DNA of 64,000 nt from contig NZ_KK366024.1 in NCBI RefSeq assembly GCF_000686845.1, forward strand, positions 89,261-153,260, given 5' to 3'. Origin of the DNA: Paenibacillus sp. UNC451MF. GTDB lineage: Bacteria; Bacillota; Bacilli; Paenibacillales; NBRC-103111. Positions 16,137 to 25,080 of the stretch are shown piece after piece (position 1 is the stretch's first letter; each line of letters starts with the position of its first letter). A program made the position numbers and the translations under genes. The notes beneath the pieces were generated by a model. That model ran no database searches. It worked only from the letters and a program-made list of their open reading frames with translations, and was not told the origin of the DNA.

Positions 16137-16988
16137 ATGTCGATGATGGTTCAGGATGCTATTGGATTTACCTTATTCGATGTAAAGAAAGTACAGTATC
16201 AATCAAGAGTTATCTTTGATTACATTCAGTCGTGCTATACCATCTCGTATATCAAGCAAGGCAAAGTGACTATCACATGCGAGGGAAAGGAGTATGAAGC
16301 CAGAACAGGGGATGTCATGCTTCATCGTCCCCATATTCCCTTTAACGTTATTTCAAAGACTGATGGTATCCACTACCTATTCAACATTGAGCTGAATGTA
16401 AAAGGTAGAGAAGACTTCTTTCACCTTTATCCATTGGATAGAGTCGTTCAGGTCCGTGATTCCAAAGCATACGAGAACAAGTTCGACGAGCTTAACAGCA
16501 TTTGGCTGCAGGAGGTCGGTGAAATACGTACGATGCAGTCAGGCTTTCTGGCTTTTTTCTTGCTGCATGAAATTATTGAGAGCTCAAAGGGCGGAGTAAG
16601 ACAGTGCGGAAGAGAGCCTTTTGAGACCGACCGCTTTAATCGGGCTCTGCAATATATGGAGCAGCGTCTGGAAACAGGTGTATCCAGAGAAGAGCTGGCC
16701 AGCTTATACCACATGAATCCAGTTTATTTTAGCAGAGCTTTTAAAAATATTTACGGAATTACCCCGATGAAAATGCTTCATAAATTACGCCTTTTACATG
16801 CCAAAAGAATGCTGGAGAATCCGGAAAACACGATCGAAATGATCGCGCAGCAAAGCGGTTTTTACGATGCTTCTCACTTTAACAGGATGTTTCGGAAAGC
16901 GTTCAATATCTCGCCAAACAATTATCGGAAAAGTATCAAAAGTACCAAAAGTAGAATCTTCTCTACATTGTCGAGTGAGGAAGCCTAA
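16137..16988 (+). CDS. AraC family regulator, second copy
   Basis: A 283-residue regulator with an N-terminal cupin (SYIKQGKVTITCEGKEYE, then MLHRPHIPFN) and a C-terminal double helix-turn-helix ending in SGFYDASHFNRMFRKAF and ISPNNYRK. ATG 16137 was chosen because AAGGAGG lies eight bases upstream; the frame also extends to 16056 without a good site. It precedes the solute-binding protein gene of the importer by 109 bases and probably controls that operon. It is distant in sequence from the AraC gene at 15156, so the pair is not a recent duplication. Confidence 0.85.
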   Translation: MSMMVQDAIGFTLFDVKKVQYQSRVIFDYIQSCYTISYIKQGKVTITCEGKEYEARTGDVMLHRPHIPFNVISKTDGIHYLFNIELNVKGREDFFHLYPLDRVVQVRDSKAYENKFDELNSIWLQEVGEIRTMQSGFLAFFLLHEIIESSKGGVRQCGREPFETDRFNRALQYMEQRLETGVSREELASLYHMNPVYFSRAFKNIYGITPMKMLHKLRLLHAKRMLENPENTIEMIAQQSGFYDASHFNRMFRKAFNISPNNYRKSIKSTKSRIFSTLSSEEA

Positions 16989-17006
16989 ATTAACATAAGA
17001 ATCAAC

Positions 17007-17045
17007 TTAGCAGAAGAGCGGTCCTGCATCGGACCTCTTAGCTAA
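17007..17045 (+). other. Stem-loop between regulator and importer genes
   Basis: TTAGC at 17007-17011 pairs with GCTAA at 17041-17045, and inside it AAGAG-C-GGTCC pairs with GGACC-TCTT. There is no T run, so it is not a standard terminator. It may be a processing or stabilising element in the leader of the importer mRNA. Confidence 0.4.
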
Positions 17046-17097
17046 ATTGAGGAACATGGATGTAGGCATTTAAGAAGCTCACTTTGGGGGGATCGCT

Positions 17098-18600
17098 ATG
17101 AATCGTAAACTGAGAAGGGTTGGAATCGTTAGCTTGACGGCATTAAGTGTATTGGGGGTTAGCGCCTGCGCCGGGTCTAATTCAAAACCACCAGCTGCTG
17201 CCGGGATTGCAGATAACAAGGCGAACGAAGCTCCACAAGGAGATAAAGTGACTCTGCGCGTTATGGACTGGGCGGACAGCGAAAAGCCATATCGGGAGAA
17301 GTTTATTAAAGATTTTGAGGCCAAATACCCGAATATCAAAATCGAGTACACTTTATTAACTGTCGATCAATTCCAGAATACCATTACGACGGCGATTAAA
17401 TCGGGAGATGCACCGGATTTATTTCCGCTGCCGGGTAATATGTCACTTAGTATGGCCGTCAAGGGAGGCTGGTATCAGGCTCTAGATCCATACATTGACG
17501 ATGAGTTCAAAAATCGCTTCGTCGACGGAATTTTCCTCGAAGGCTTGACCATGCTGGATGGGGAAATTTACTCCATACCAGCTCTTGCAAGCGTTCCCAG
17601 CACGCTAGTTTATTACAACAAGCAGCTGTTCAGAGAAGCGGGGCTCGACCCGGAGAATCCTCCAAAAACGTACAGTGAATTCCGTTCGGCAGCTAAGAAG
17701 ATTACGGAAGCTGGTAAAGGTAAAGCTTACGGTATTATTGAAGGAGGCAAGCAAATCGGCCGTTGGAAGCTTGCGGCTATGGATTGGTCTGCGCTTGGCG
17801 GAAGCGGCTTGAACCAGCAGTCTCCGATCAGCTTGGTGACCAATAATGCGAATTATGATGCCAAATCGATGCTGGACGTATTTCAGCTGTTCAAAGGCAT
17901 GAAGGAGGATGGAAGCTACCATCCCAAGACGATGAGTATTTCCGCACCGGAAGCACGTGCTTTGTTCGGCGAAGGGCAAGCCGGATTTATGCTCCAGGGA
18001 GAATGGTGTATCGGTGTGTGGAAGCGGGAAAATCCTAATCTGGACTTCGGTGTTATGGCACCTCCTGTTCCAGATGACGGGCAAAAGGGCTTTTTACCAC
18101 AATCGAATTTTAGTCCATGGATCGGGATATCCAAAACATCGAAGCACCCAAAGGAAGCTGCTTTATATTTAAAGGAATATTTCAGCAAGGATTACCAAGC
18201 GACTTTGGTTAAGGCAGGAGACCGATTTTCCATTCTGAAAGGCATTAATGAAAGCTCCTCGGATATTCCGCAGTTTAAGCAATACTATGACATTGTTCAA
18301 AAGAGCGCGCGTTTAGTTCCAAGCCCACAGCTGAGAAATCCTGAGCTTGCTGCGGTTTATGCGAATTATAAGGATGTTCAACCGGGCATCGGCGACATTT
18401 TACAAGGGATAGTATCCGGTGCAGTCAAGGATCCTTCGGCTCCTCTAAAGCAAATGTCGGACCTCATCAATAAATCACTGGATGCGGCCATTGCCAAAGC
18501 CAAATCAGAAGGCGCGAAGGTGGACAAGAACGATTTTGTGTTCCCCAATTGGACCCCGGACAAAAACTATAAAGCAGAAGATTATAAGGCATTAAAATGA
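17098..18600 (+). CDS. ABC importer sugar-binding lipoprotein
   Basis: A 500-residue family 1 solute-binding lipoprotein with a signal ending in GVSAC (Cys24). The mature part has the usual two-lobe features: DKVTLRVMDWADSEKP near the start, FEAKYPNIKIEY, and YYNKQLFREAGLDPENPP, the typical loop where sugars are contacted. Its stop overlaps the start of the first permease gene (ATGATGA), so translation is coupled. It should capture an oligosaccharide for the following permeases. The neighbouring GH42 and sulfatase suggest a galactose-containing, possibly sulfated substrate. Confidence 0.9.
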   Translation: MNRKLRRVGIVSLTALSVLGVSACAGSNSKPPAAAGIADNKANEAPQGDKVTLRVMDWADSEKPYREKFIKDFEAKYPNIKIEYTLLTVDQFQNTITTAIKSGDAPDLFPLPGNMSLSMAVKGGWYQALDPYIDDEFKNRFVDGIFLEGLTMLDGEIYSIPALASVPSTLVYYNKQLFREAGLDPENPPKTYSEFRSAAKKITEAGKGKAYGIIEGGKQIGRWKLAAMDWSALGGSGLNQQSPISLVTNNANYDAKSMLDVFQLFKGMKEDGSYHPKTMSISAPEARALFGEGQAGFMLQGEWCIGVWKRENPNLDFGVMAPPVPDDGQKGFLPQSNFSPWIGISKTSKHPKEAALYLKEYFSKDYQATLVKAGDRFSILKGINESSSDIPQFKQYYDIVQKSARLVPSPQLRNPELAAVYANYKDVQPGIGDILQGIVSGAVKDPSAPLKQMSDLINKSLDAAIAKAKSEGAKVDKNDFVFPNWTPDKNYKAEDYKALK

Positions 18601-19499
18601 TGAAGAAATGGAAATTGGAAGCTTGGTGCTGGCTATTTTTATTTCCTACGTTAGCTTTGTTTATCATGTTCCAAGGGTGGCCGATTATAGCCAGCTGGTA
18701 CTATGCCACTCTCGATTGGTCTGGCATGACGGATGATTCTTCTTTTGTAGGAATACGCAATTTTGTTGATGTAGCGAAGGATCCCTATTTCTGGAATGCT
18801 TATAAAAATAGCTTTAAGTTTATGGTTGGTGTTGTTCCACTTCATTTAATCGTTCCATTAATCTTTGCCGTTATATTAAATCGGCCTCGGCTAAAAGGAG
18901 CTACGATATATCGGACGCTGATGTTTCTTCCGGTCGTTACGACGACTTCGATAGTCGGTATTATTATGGTGTTCATCTGGGGCAGTGATGGAGCGGTAAA
19001 TGATGCTTTACTACGGCTGGGTTTACTGGATGCACCTATCAACTGGCTGGGCGATGCCGAATGGTCGATGTTTACGATTATCATCATCTCTGTATGGAAA
19101 AACTTCGGGATCAATATGGTGTACTGGTTAGCAGGTCTTCAAGGCATCTCCAAGGATTTGTATGAAGCTGCCGAAGTGGATGGCGCCAGGGGCGTTAAGC
19201 TGTTTGTGTATATTACGGTTCCACTGCTGTTACCAATAGGAGCTGTCATTTTGCTGTTGAATGTCGTCAATTCTTTGAAGGTGTTTGATTTGATTAAAAC
19301 GATGACAAACGGAGGACCGTTCTTCGCAACGGATGTGGTCTCCACGTATATTTACCGTTATGCGTTCTCCAGTGAAATGGGACTTCCTCAACTTGGATAC
19401 GCATCAGCCGCTGGCCTGTTCTTTGCGGTGACGATCAGTTTACTAGCCGTAATCCAGGCTGTAGTGAATAAGCGAATTAAAGGTAGTGGTACAAGATGA
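18597..19499 (+). CDS. ABC sugar importer permease, MalF-like
   Basis: A 300-residue membrane protein with six predicted helices. The EAA loop that contacts the ATPase is YEAAEVDGARG followed by ITVPLL, near residues 190-215. It overlaps the binding-protein gene by four bases and the next permease gene by four bases (ATGAG). Its partner permease is the following gene. No ATPase gene is present in the locus, so a shared MsmK-type ATPase encoded elsewhere is probably used, as is common for CUT1 importers in Bacillales. Confidence 0.9.
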   Translation: MMKKWKLEAWCWLFLFPTLALFIMFQGWPIIASWYYATLDWSGMTDDSSFVGIRNFVDVAKDPYFWNAYKNSFKFMVGVVPLHLIVPLIFAVILNRPRLKGATIYRTLMFLPVVTTTSIVGIIMVFIWGSDGAVNDALLRLGLLDAPINWLGDAEWSMFTIIIISVWKNFGINMVYWLAGLQGISKDLYEAAEVDGARGVKLFVYITVPLLLPIGAVILLLNVVNSLKVFDLIKTMTNGGPFFATDVVSTYIYRYAFSSEMGLPQLGYASAAGLFFAVTISLLAVIQAVVNKRIKGSGTR

Positions 19500-20320
19500 G
19501 AATGTGGAGAAAATCATTGTTTCATGTCGTCATGGCGGTATTCAGCTTCATTTGGATTTATCCGTTCCTTTGGATGGTATCCGCATCCTTCAAGACACAG
19601 AGTGAATTTTTTTCAAATGGCCTTAGTTTGCTCCCCGAAAGCCTGCAAATGGACAATTTCATACGTGCTTGGAAGGAAGCGAATTTCGAGCATTATTTTG
19701 TGAACAGCGTCATTCTCTCCATCAGCACGATCCTGATTGTGCTTGCGGCAACAGCAACTTGTGGTTATGTGCTTGGACGATATTCATTCAGAGGCAAGAA
19801 GATAATTATGGGGCTATTAATTGCAAGTATGTTCGTTCCGATGGAATTTGCGATCATTCCTATCTACGATTTGATTAAAGGTCTGGGGCTTATGAACAGC
19901 CTGTTCGGAGTTATTCTGGCTGAAGCGGGCGGGGCGCATATAATTTTTATACTGCTGTTCGCCACCTTTTTCCGTCAAATTCCTAAGGAGCTGGAGGAGG
20001 CTTCGATAGTAGACGGCTGCGGCTTTCTTAAAACGTTTGTGACTATTATGGTTCCGCTGTCCAAACCGATTGTCGGGAGTGTGACGATCATGCAATTTAT
20101 ATGGTCTTGGAACTCCTTTATGGTTCCGCTTATTTTAACGTTGAGTAAGCCGGAGCTGCGACCGCTTGCTGTTGGTTTATACGCCCTGAGAGGTGAGAAT
20201 GTCGTAGACTGGACAGGGATTGCCGCAGGAGGAACGATCGCACTTCTTCCGATTATTATTGTGTTTTTGTTCCTGCAGCGCTATTTCGTTGATGGAATTG
20301 CAGGGGCGGTCAAAGGCTGA
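19496..20320 (+). CDS. ABC sugar importer permease, MalG-like
   Basis: A 274-residue six-helix permease. The EAA loop is LEEASIVDGCGF followed by VPLSKP. The C-terminal GIAGAVKG ending is typical of MalG/LacG-type CUT1 permeases. It starts within the last codons of the MalF-like gene and is the second permease of the importer. A sulfatase gene follows after 36 bases, so the operon probably continues into it. Confidence 0.9.
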   Translation: MRMWRKSLFHVVMAVFSFIWIYPFLWMVSASFKTQSEFFSNGLSLLPESLQMDNFIRAWKEANFEHYFVNSVILSISTILIVLAATATCGYVLGRYSFRGKKIIMGLLIASMFVPMEFAIIPIYDLIKGLGLMNSLFGVILAEAGGAHIIFILLFATFFRQIPKELEEASIVDGCGFLKTFVTIMVPLSKPIVGSVTIMQFIWSWNSFMVPLILTLSKPELRPLAVGLYALRGENVVDWTGIAAGGTIALLPIIIVFLFLQRYFVDGIAGAVKG

Positions 20321-20356
20321 TTTTCATTCTTGTAATTATCTACTAAAGGATGGTAA

Positions 20357-21754
20357 GTGACAATGAGAATACTTTATCTGGATCTGGACTCCTTACGTCC
20401 TGATCACTTGGGCTGCTATGGCTATCACCGCAATACATCTCCTCATATTGACCGTATTGCTGAAGAAAGTGTTCGGTTTACGAATTATTACTGCTCGGAT
20501 GCCCCGTGTATGCCTTCGAGAACGGCATTAATGTCAGGGAAGTTCGGTATACACAATGGAGTTGTCGGGCATGGGGGTACGGCTGGTGATATGCGTCATG
20601 AGGGGGTAACACGAGGGTTCAGTGATCGCCTGCGGACGGAAAGCCTTCCCGGCATGCTTCGTAAAATCGGATACAAGACGGCATCGATCAGCTCATTCGC
20701 TGAAAGACATGCGGTTTGGACTTTTAACGCGGGCTTCAATGAAATATTTAACAATGGTCAAAGAGGTCATGAAACAGCTGAAGAAGTGCTGCCTATTGCG
20801 ATCAAGTGGCTTGAAGAACATGCTCAGCAAGACAACTGGTTTCTGCATCTGAACTTCTGGGATCCCCATACCCCCTACCGTACGCCGAGTGAATTGGGGA
20901 ATCCGTTCGAGAAGGATCCAATGCCAGAATGGATCACGGAGGAAGTATTCCAGCGTCACCTTCAGAAGCAAGGACAACACAGTATTGAAGACATGAACAA
21001 GCTCGCCAAGTCTCATTATTTCAGACACTCAAGGCATAGCCAACCAATTGAAAAGCTTGATGAGCTAAGAACGATTATAGACAACTATGATACGGCGATT
21101 CGTTATATGGATGACCATATCGGGCAGGTCATTCAAAAGCTGGATCAGCTGGGTATCTGGGAGGATACGGCGATATTGGTCAGCGCAGATCACGGTGAAA
21201 ACATGGGAGAACTCGGCATTTACTCGGAGCATGGCACAGCCGATCAGGGAACTTGCCGCATTCCGATGATTTTTCGCTGGCCGGATGGCGGTTTACATGG
21301 AACTGTCAATGACGGGCTGCACTACCAGCTGGATCTGGCCCCTACCTTGGCAGGTCTGTTGAATGCTCCTGCATCGGATTCATGGGATGGGGTTAGTTAT
21401 GAAGATAGTATTACAAAGGGGCAGTGCACAGGTAGAGAATACCTGGTTGTGTCCCAATGCGCGCACGTATGTCAGCGAAGCGTGCGGTTCGGTGAATGGC
21501 TCTACATGAGGACTTACCATGACGGCTACCACGGCTTCCCCAAAGAAATGCTATTTCATGTGAAAGATGACCCTTATGAACAGTATAATTTGGCAGAACA
21601 ACGACGCGATATTTGTCAGGAAGCTGTGTATATACTCAATGAATGGCATGATGAAATGATGTCAACCATGCCTTATGACAACGATCCGTTATGGACGGTG
21701 ATGAAGGAAGGCGGACCGTTCCACGCCAAAGAGTACAAGATGTTGAATCCATAA
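20357..21754 (+). CDS. Sulfatase, formylglycine type, cytoplasmic
   Basis: The 465-residue protein is of the alkaline-phosphatase/arylsulfatase superfamily. C51 lies in CMPSRT, the C-x-P-S-R signature in which cysteine is oxidised to formylglycine. The N-terminal LDLDSLRPDHLGCYGY carries metal-binding aspartates, and VSADHGENMGE supplies the later D-H pair. There is no signal peptide, so sulfate removal would take place after import. The start is GTG 20357 (AAAGGA six bases upstream) or ATG 20363. It follows the importer permeases and is close to the GH42 gene. No sulfatase-maturing enzyme gene is in the window. Confidence 0.88.
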   Translation: MTMRILYLDLDSLRPDHLGCYGYHRNTSPHIDRIAEESVRFTNYYCSDAPCMPSRTALMSGKFGIHNGVVGHGGTAGDMRHEGVTRGFSDRLRTESLPGMLRKIGYKTASISSFAERHAVWTFNAGFNEIFNNGQRGHETAEEVLPIAIKWLEEHAQQDNWFLHLNFWDPHTPYRTPSELGNPFEKDPMPEWITEEVFQRHLQKQGQHSIEDMNKLAKSHYFRHSRHSQPIEKLDELRTIIDNYDTAIRYMDDHIGQVIQKLDQLGIWEDTAILVSADHGENMGELGIYSEHGTADQGTCRIPMIFRWPDGGLHGTVNDGLHYQLDLAPTLAGLLNAPASDSWDGVSYEDSITKGQCTGREYLVVSQCAHVCQRSVRFGEWLYMRTYHDGYHGFPKEMLFHVKDDPYEQYNLAEQRRDICQEAVYILNEWHDEMMSTMPYDNDPLWTVMKEGGPFHAKEYKMLNP

Positions 21755-21868
21755 GCTGAAGCGGTCGAAAAGGCTGTGCATTTGGTCAATCTGTTGGCAA
21801 AATGCCGGCCAGCTCTCCATCATCGCTATTGCAGCATCATAATGGATGAAATAGGGAGGTTGGTTGTT

Positions 21869-23188
21869 TTGCTGAAAACAAAAGTTAGTTCAAAGAGTTC
21901 TGCTATCGTACTTCTTGCTGCGCTGATAGGGTGCAGTAACGGAGAGATGAAGAACAGCCAGCCAATGGACTCTATCAATGTAAGTAAGGAACCGATAAAG
22001 ATCAGCGTTTATGATTATCAGGCTGGCTTTAACGATCGGGAGCTTCAAACCTACATCATCAATCCTATTCAAGCCAAGTTCCCGAATATTTCTTTTGAAT
22101 TGTTGAAAGCCAAGTCGCCGGAAGAGCTGGTTGCCTCAGGCGTAGTGCCTGATCTGGTGTTTACGAGCAATGTGTATGTGAAATACATGCTTGACCTGAA
22201 GCTGGGAGAAGACCTGCAAAAGCTGGTCAAAAACAAAAATATAAACCTGGACCGGTTCGAGCCTGAGGCGGTTAATGTGCTGAAAAGATTCGGCCCCAAA
22301 GGGGAGATCTACGCCTTACCGATCTCTATGAACTATGGCGTCATGCTGTATAACAAAGATATTTTTGATAAATTCGCAGTACCTTATCCGAAAGATGAGA
22401 TGACTTGGAGTCAGACGATTGAGCTGTCCAAGAAATTGACCCGGACGGAGGAAGGGATCCGCTACATAGGCGTTGCTACAGGGGCTGCTCAAGGGTTGGT
22501 GCTTCAAAGAGCGATGTCCGTCGTAGATGAGAAGCAGGAGAACCCAGTCATTGCCTCCGAAGACGGATTCAAGAAAATATTTACTATGCTGCGTCAATTG
22601 TTCGATATGAATGGTTATGTTGGTCCGAATAAAGAGTTTAATTATGGTAGCAATGAATTTTTCAAGACGCAAACCTTGGGGATGCATCCCACATGGATTG
22701 CAGGGGTGACAGATAGTTTAGTGCAGATGGAAAAGGAAGGCAAGGCCTTTAACTGGGATCTTGTTTCATATCCTTCTGCAGATGATCGCCCTAATTTTGG
22801 AAAGCAGATTGATTTTCATTTAATGATGGTTCCCGAGGCTTCCCATAATAAAGAAGCAGCCTACGAAATCATGCAGACGCTGATGACGGATGAGGCACAA
22901 TCTGCCATGAACAAAGCAGGACGGATGACGGTGCTGAAGGATCAACAATTAAAAAAGCAATATGCGGTTGATCTGAAGGTGTATGAAGGTAAAAATTTGG
23001 AGGGAGCATTTAAGGCCAAGCCCGGACCGACTGCCGTAAGCACCGATTATGATGTGAAAATATTTTCAATCCTGCAGGAATCGGTTAAAGATATGGCTGT
23101 AAGTAATATGGATGTCAATACGGCGCTTAGAACTGCTGATGAGAAAGCAAGCAAGTATATACAGGAGATGAAGCTGCAGCGCAAATAA
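21869..23188 (+). CDS. Orphan solute-binding lipoprotein (family A of four)
   Basis: The product has 439 residues, starting at TTG 21869 nine bases after AGGGAGG. The lipoprotein signal ends at Cys22 (ALIGC). The YNKDIFDKFAVPYPKDEMTW loop identifies the same subfamily as the proteins at 47336, 48701 and 53801, all 439-442 residues long. No permease or ATPase gene is adjacent; the next gene is convergent. It may feed a shared transporter, for example the importer just upstream, or present ligand to a sensor. It lies 115 bases after the sulfatase, on the same strand, so it could be part of the same transcript. Confidence 0.85.
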   Translation: MLKTKVSSKSSAIVLLAALIGCSNGEMKNSQPMDSINVSKEPIKISVYDYQAGFNDRELQTYIINPIQAKFPNISFELLKAKSPEELVASGVVPDLVFTSNVYVKYMLDLKLGEDLQKLVKNKNINLDRFEPEAVNVLKRFGPKGEIYALPISMNYGVMLYNKDIFDKFAVPYPKDEMTWSQTIELSKKLTRTEEGIRYIGVATGAAQGLVLQRAMSVVDEKQENPVIASEDGFKKIFTMLRQLFDMNGYVGPNKEFNYGSNEFFKTQTLGMHPTWIAGVTDSLVQMEKEGKAFNWDLVSYPSADDRPNFGKQIDFHLMMVPEASHNKEAAYEIMQTLMTDEAQSAMNKAGRMTVLKDQQLKKQYAVDLKVYEGKNLEGAFKAKPGPTAVSTDYDVKIFSILQESVKDMAVSNMDVNTALRTADEKASKYIQEMKLQRK

Positions 23189-23280
23189 ACCAGCATTAAT
23201 GAAACAGTCCGTTCGGCTATATCCCATATTCTAAGAGGTACCGGTACGCTGTATCCTCTGACAGCTGGTAGGCAAGGGGA

Positions 23281-23321
23281 ACAGAAGAAGCAGCTCCTAT
23301 GTGGGAAGCCGCTTCTTCTGT
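23281..23321. repeat. Perfect 11-bp inverted repeat
   Basis: ACAGAAGAAGC at 23281-23291 is the reverse complement of GCTTCTTCTGT at 23311-23321. It lies between the convergent binding-protein gene and the histidine kinase remnant. There is no clear T run on either strand, so a terminator role is possible but weak. Confidence 0.4.
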
Positions 23322-23338
23322 ATTGCCGGAGAGAGAGG

Positions 23339-24300
23339 CTAAGCGTATTTCTGAAGAAAATCCCCATGGATAGTGGGGAAACGAAGCGTCACCACAGTTC
23401 CTACTCCTAGTTGACTATCAATATCAATTCCATAGTTTTCACCGAAATAAAGGCGAATCTGATCATTTACATTTTTTAAGCCAATATGCTACTCGGATAA
23501 GGAATCCGTATGCTGCTTCAGTCGATCCTGCAATTGAACCAGATCTTGTTCGTTCATGCCTGCGCCATTATCACGAACCTTGATTAGAAGCTCATGCTCT
23601 ATAATGACGGTGCTGACTTCAAGGAGTCCTGACTCAACCTGAGTTTCTAAACCATGGATGATTGCATTTTCGATGATAGGCTGGAGGCAAAAGTGAATGA
23701 CATGCATCGTTTCGCTTCCAGGCGTCAAATTTTCCACATATTGAATTTTGTCCCCGAACCTCATCTGCTGTACTTTAACATAAAGCAATTTACCTAGCAA
23801 TCCGACCATTTCACCGGTATCCCGGTCCCCATTTAGTATAGCTTTCATTTGGATCGTCTCAAGCGCATTTGCTAGAAAATGAGGGTTGATTTGGCTCTTG
23901 AGCGCGCCCAGCTGGGCCACCTTCTGATTGGCTTTTGCCATGGACGCTTTTTCGATATACTCTTGCAGAGAAACGCGTCATCTTTTGTCATTTCCTTTTC
24001 ATCGATATATTGAATCACTTTCCAGCCGGAGTAAGGAGACGTGACAAAGTGAATGTAGGAGGGCTGATTGTTATATACCGTGTAAAAGCTGCCGCTTTCC
24101 GTATTCAATACTTTTTGCAGGGATGGGTTATCCATGCTGAAGAGCGCGCCGAGATTGCTTAAATTATCGTCGGAAGTATAGATAGTACCTCCGGAAGGAT
24201 CAGTGATGACGAAAAGAGGTAGGGGAGCCGATATTTTCCCGAATTCGGGATGAAACCTCTAGGCGTGCTATGGCCTCCTTTTCCGATGGCGTTGCTATAC
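23339..24300 (-). pseudogene. Broken YesM-type sensor histidine kinase
   Basis: The reverse strand reads as a YesM/LytS-type kinase in several broken pieces. At the 5' end, a short piece (SEKEAIARLEVSSRIREN) shifts frame into the extracellular sensor segment (VITDPSGGTIYTSDDNLSNLG, then SGWKVIQYIDEKEM). A second shift near 23968 is needed to continue as LQEYIEKASMAKANQKVAQL. The phosphoacceptor region is QINPHFLANALETIQ, and the ATPase part has PIIENAIIHG and DNGAGM. A TAG at 23489-23491 interrupts the C-terminus, after which IGLKNVNDQIRLYFG and a short tail end at 23339. The N-terminus and the partner response regulator are absent. At least three lesions make this a pseudogene. Confidence 0.8.
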
Positions 24301-24409
24301 AGCCTGCCTATCGGGGCAATCTGAGTGGAATGATCGGCGCTGCTTTACATGTATGGGAATATAGTTAATACTTTGAGAGAATCCAAACTAAAGAAGAAAG
24401 TGATACAAC

Positions 24410-24444
24410 AAGCAGCGGATGCCTATAAGGTTTCGGCTGCTTTT
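24410..24444 (+). terminator. Weak terminator-like hairpin
   Basis: AAGCAGC at 24410-24416 pairs with GCTGCTT at 24436-24442, followed by TTTTATT. The loop is long (19 bases). The rest of 24301-24504 holds no gene that I can support; it separates the kinase remnant from the HAD gene. Confidence 0.4.
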
Positions 24445-24504
24445 ATTCTTACCAATAAATACCCAATAGTATGATATAGTGGAGTAAAAAAGGGGGGAAC
24501 CGAT

Positions 24505-25080
24505 TTGAATATACTGTGGGACTTTGATGGAACTTTACTTGATACCTATCCGGCCTACTCTGATATATTGCATGAAGTTCTGGAAGAGAAGGTGTCTAGA
24601 GAGGAGATCTTCGCTCACTTAAAAATATCTTTCACCCATACGGTCAGGCACTATGGTCTTGAAGAGCATCAAGTGAAGCAAATCATCGTTAATGAGCAGA
24701 AGCTGCACCCAAGTAAGACTGGGCCATTTCCTTTCGTGGAAAATATACTGAAGCTTGCTGATGTTAATGTGATTATGACCCATAAACCGCGTAAAGAAGT
24801 AATCCCACTATTGGAGTATTACGGATGGATGCCTTATTTTAAAGAAATAGTGGCTGGTGGCGACGGATATCCCAGCAAGCCCAATCCTGAGTCATATATT
24901 TATTTACATGAAAAATATAAACTGGATCTGGCCATTGGTGACCGAGAGATAGATATTATTCCTGCGAAAATCATCGGCATCAGAACCTGTTTGTTTCAAA
25001 ATGATACGCCAGGTGCAGATATTTACGTGTCCAACTATGAAGATTTATTTAATCATTTATCAGTGGGAGGAAGAACATGA
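24505..25080 (+). CDS. HAD-superfamily phosphatase
   Basis: A 191-residue cytoplasmic HAD hydrolase. Motif I is DFDGTLLDT (residues 6-14) with the nucleophilic and acid/base aspartates. The cap domain is short and helical. VIMTHKPRKE gives the motif II threonine, the lysine in SKPNPE is motif III, and GDREIDI supplies the motif IV acidic residues. This is the phosphoglycolate-phosphatase/pyrophosphatase subgroup. The start is TTG at 24505, seven bases after AGGGGGG. Its TGA overlaps the ATG of the adenylate kinase pseudogene, so the two once formed a coupled pair. The substrate is not known. Confidence 0.85.
   Translation: MNILWDFDGTLLDTYPAYSDILHEVLEEKVSREEIFAHLKISFTHTVRHYGLEEHQVKQIIVNEQKLHPSKTGPFPFVENILKLADVNVIMTHKPRKEVIPLLEYYGWMPYFKEIVAGGDGYPSKPNPESYIYLHEKYKLDLAIGDREIDIIPAKIIGIRTCLFQNDTPGADIYVSNYEDLFNHLSVGGRT

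Noticed and set aside
23047-23367. A 106-codon reverse frame overlapping the end of the orphan binding protein
   Set aside because: Its composition is that of a shadow frame and the binding protein end plus the kinase remnant explain the sequence.
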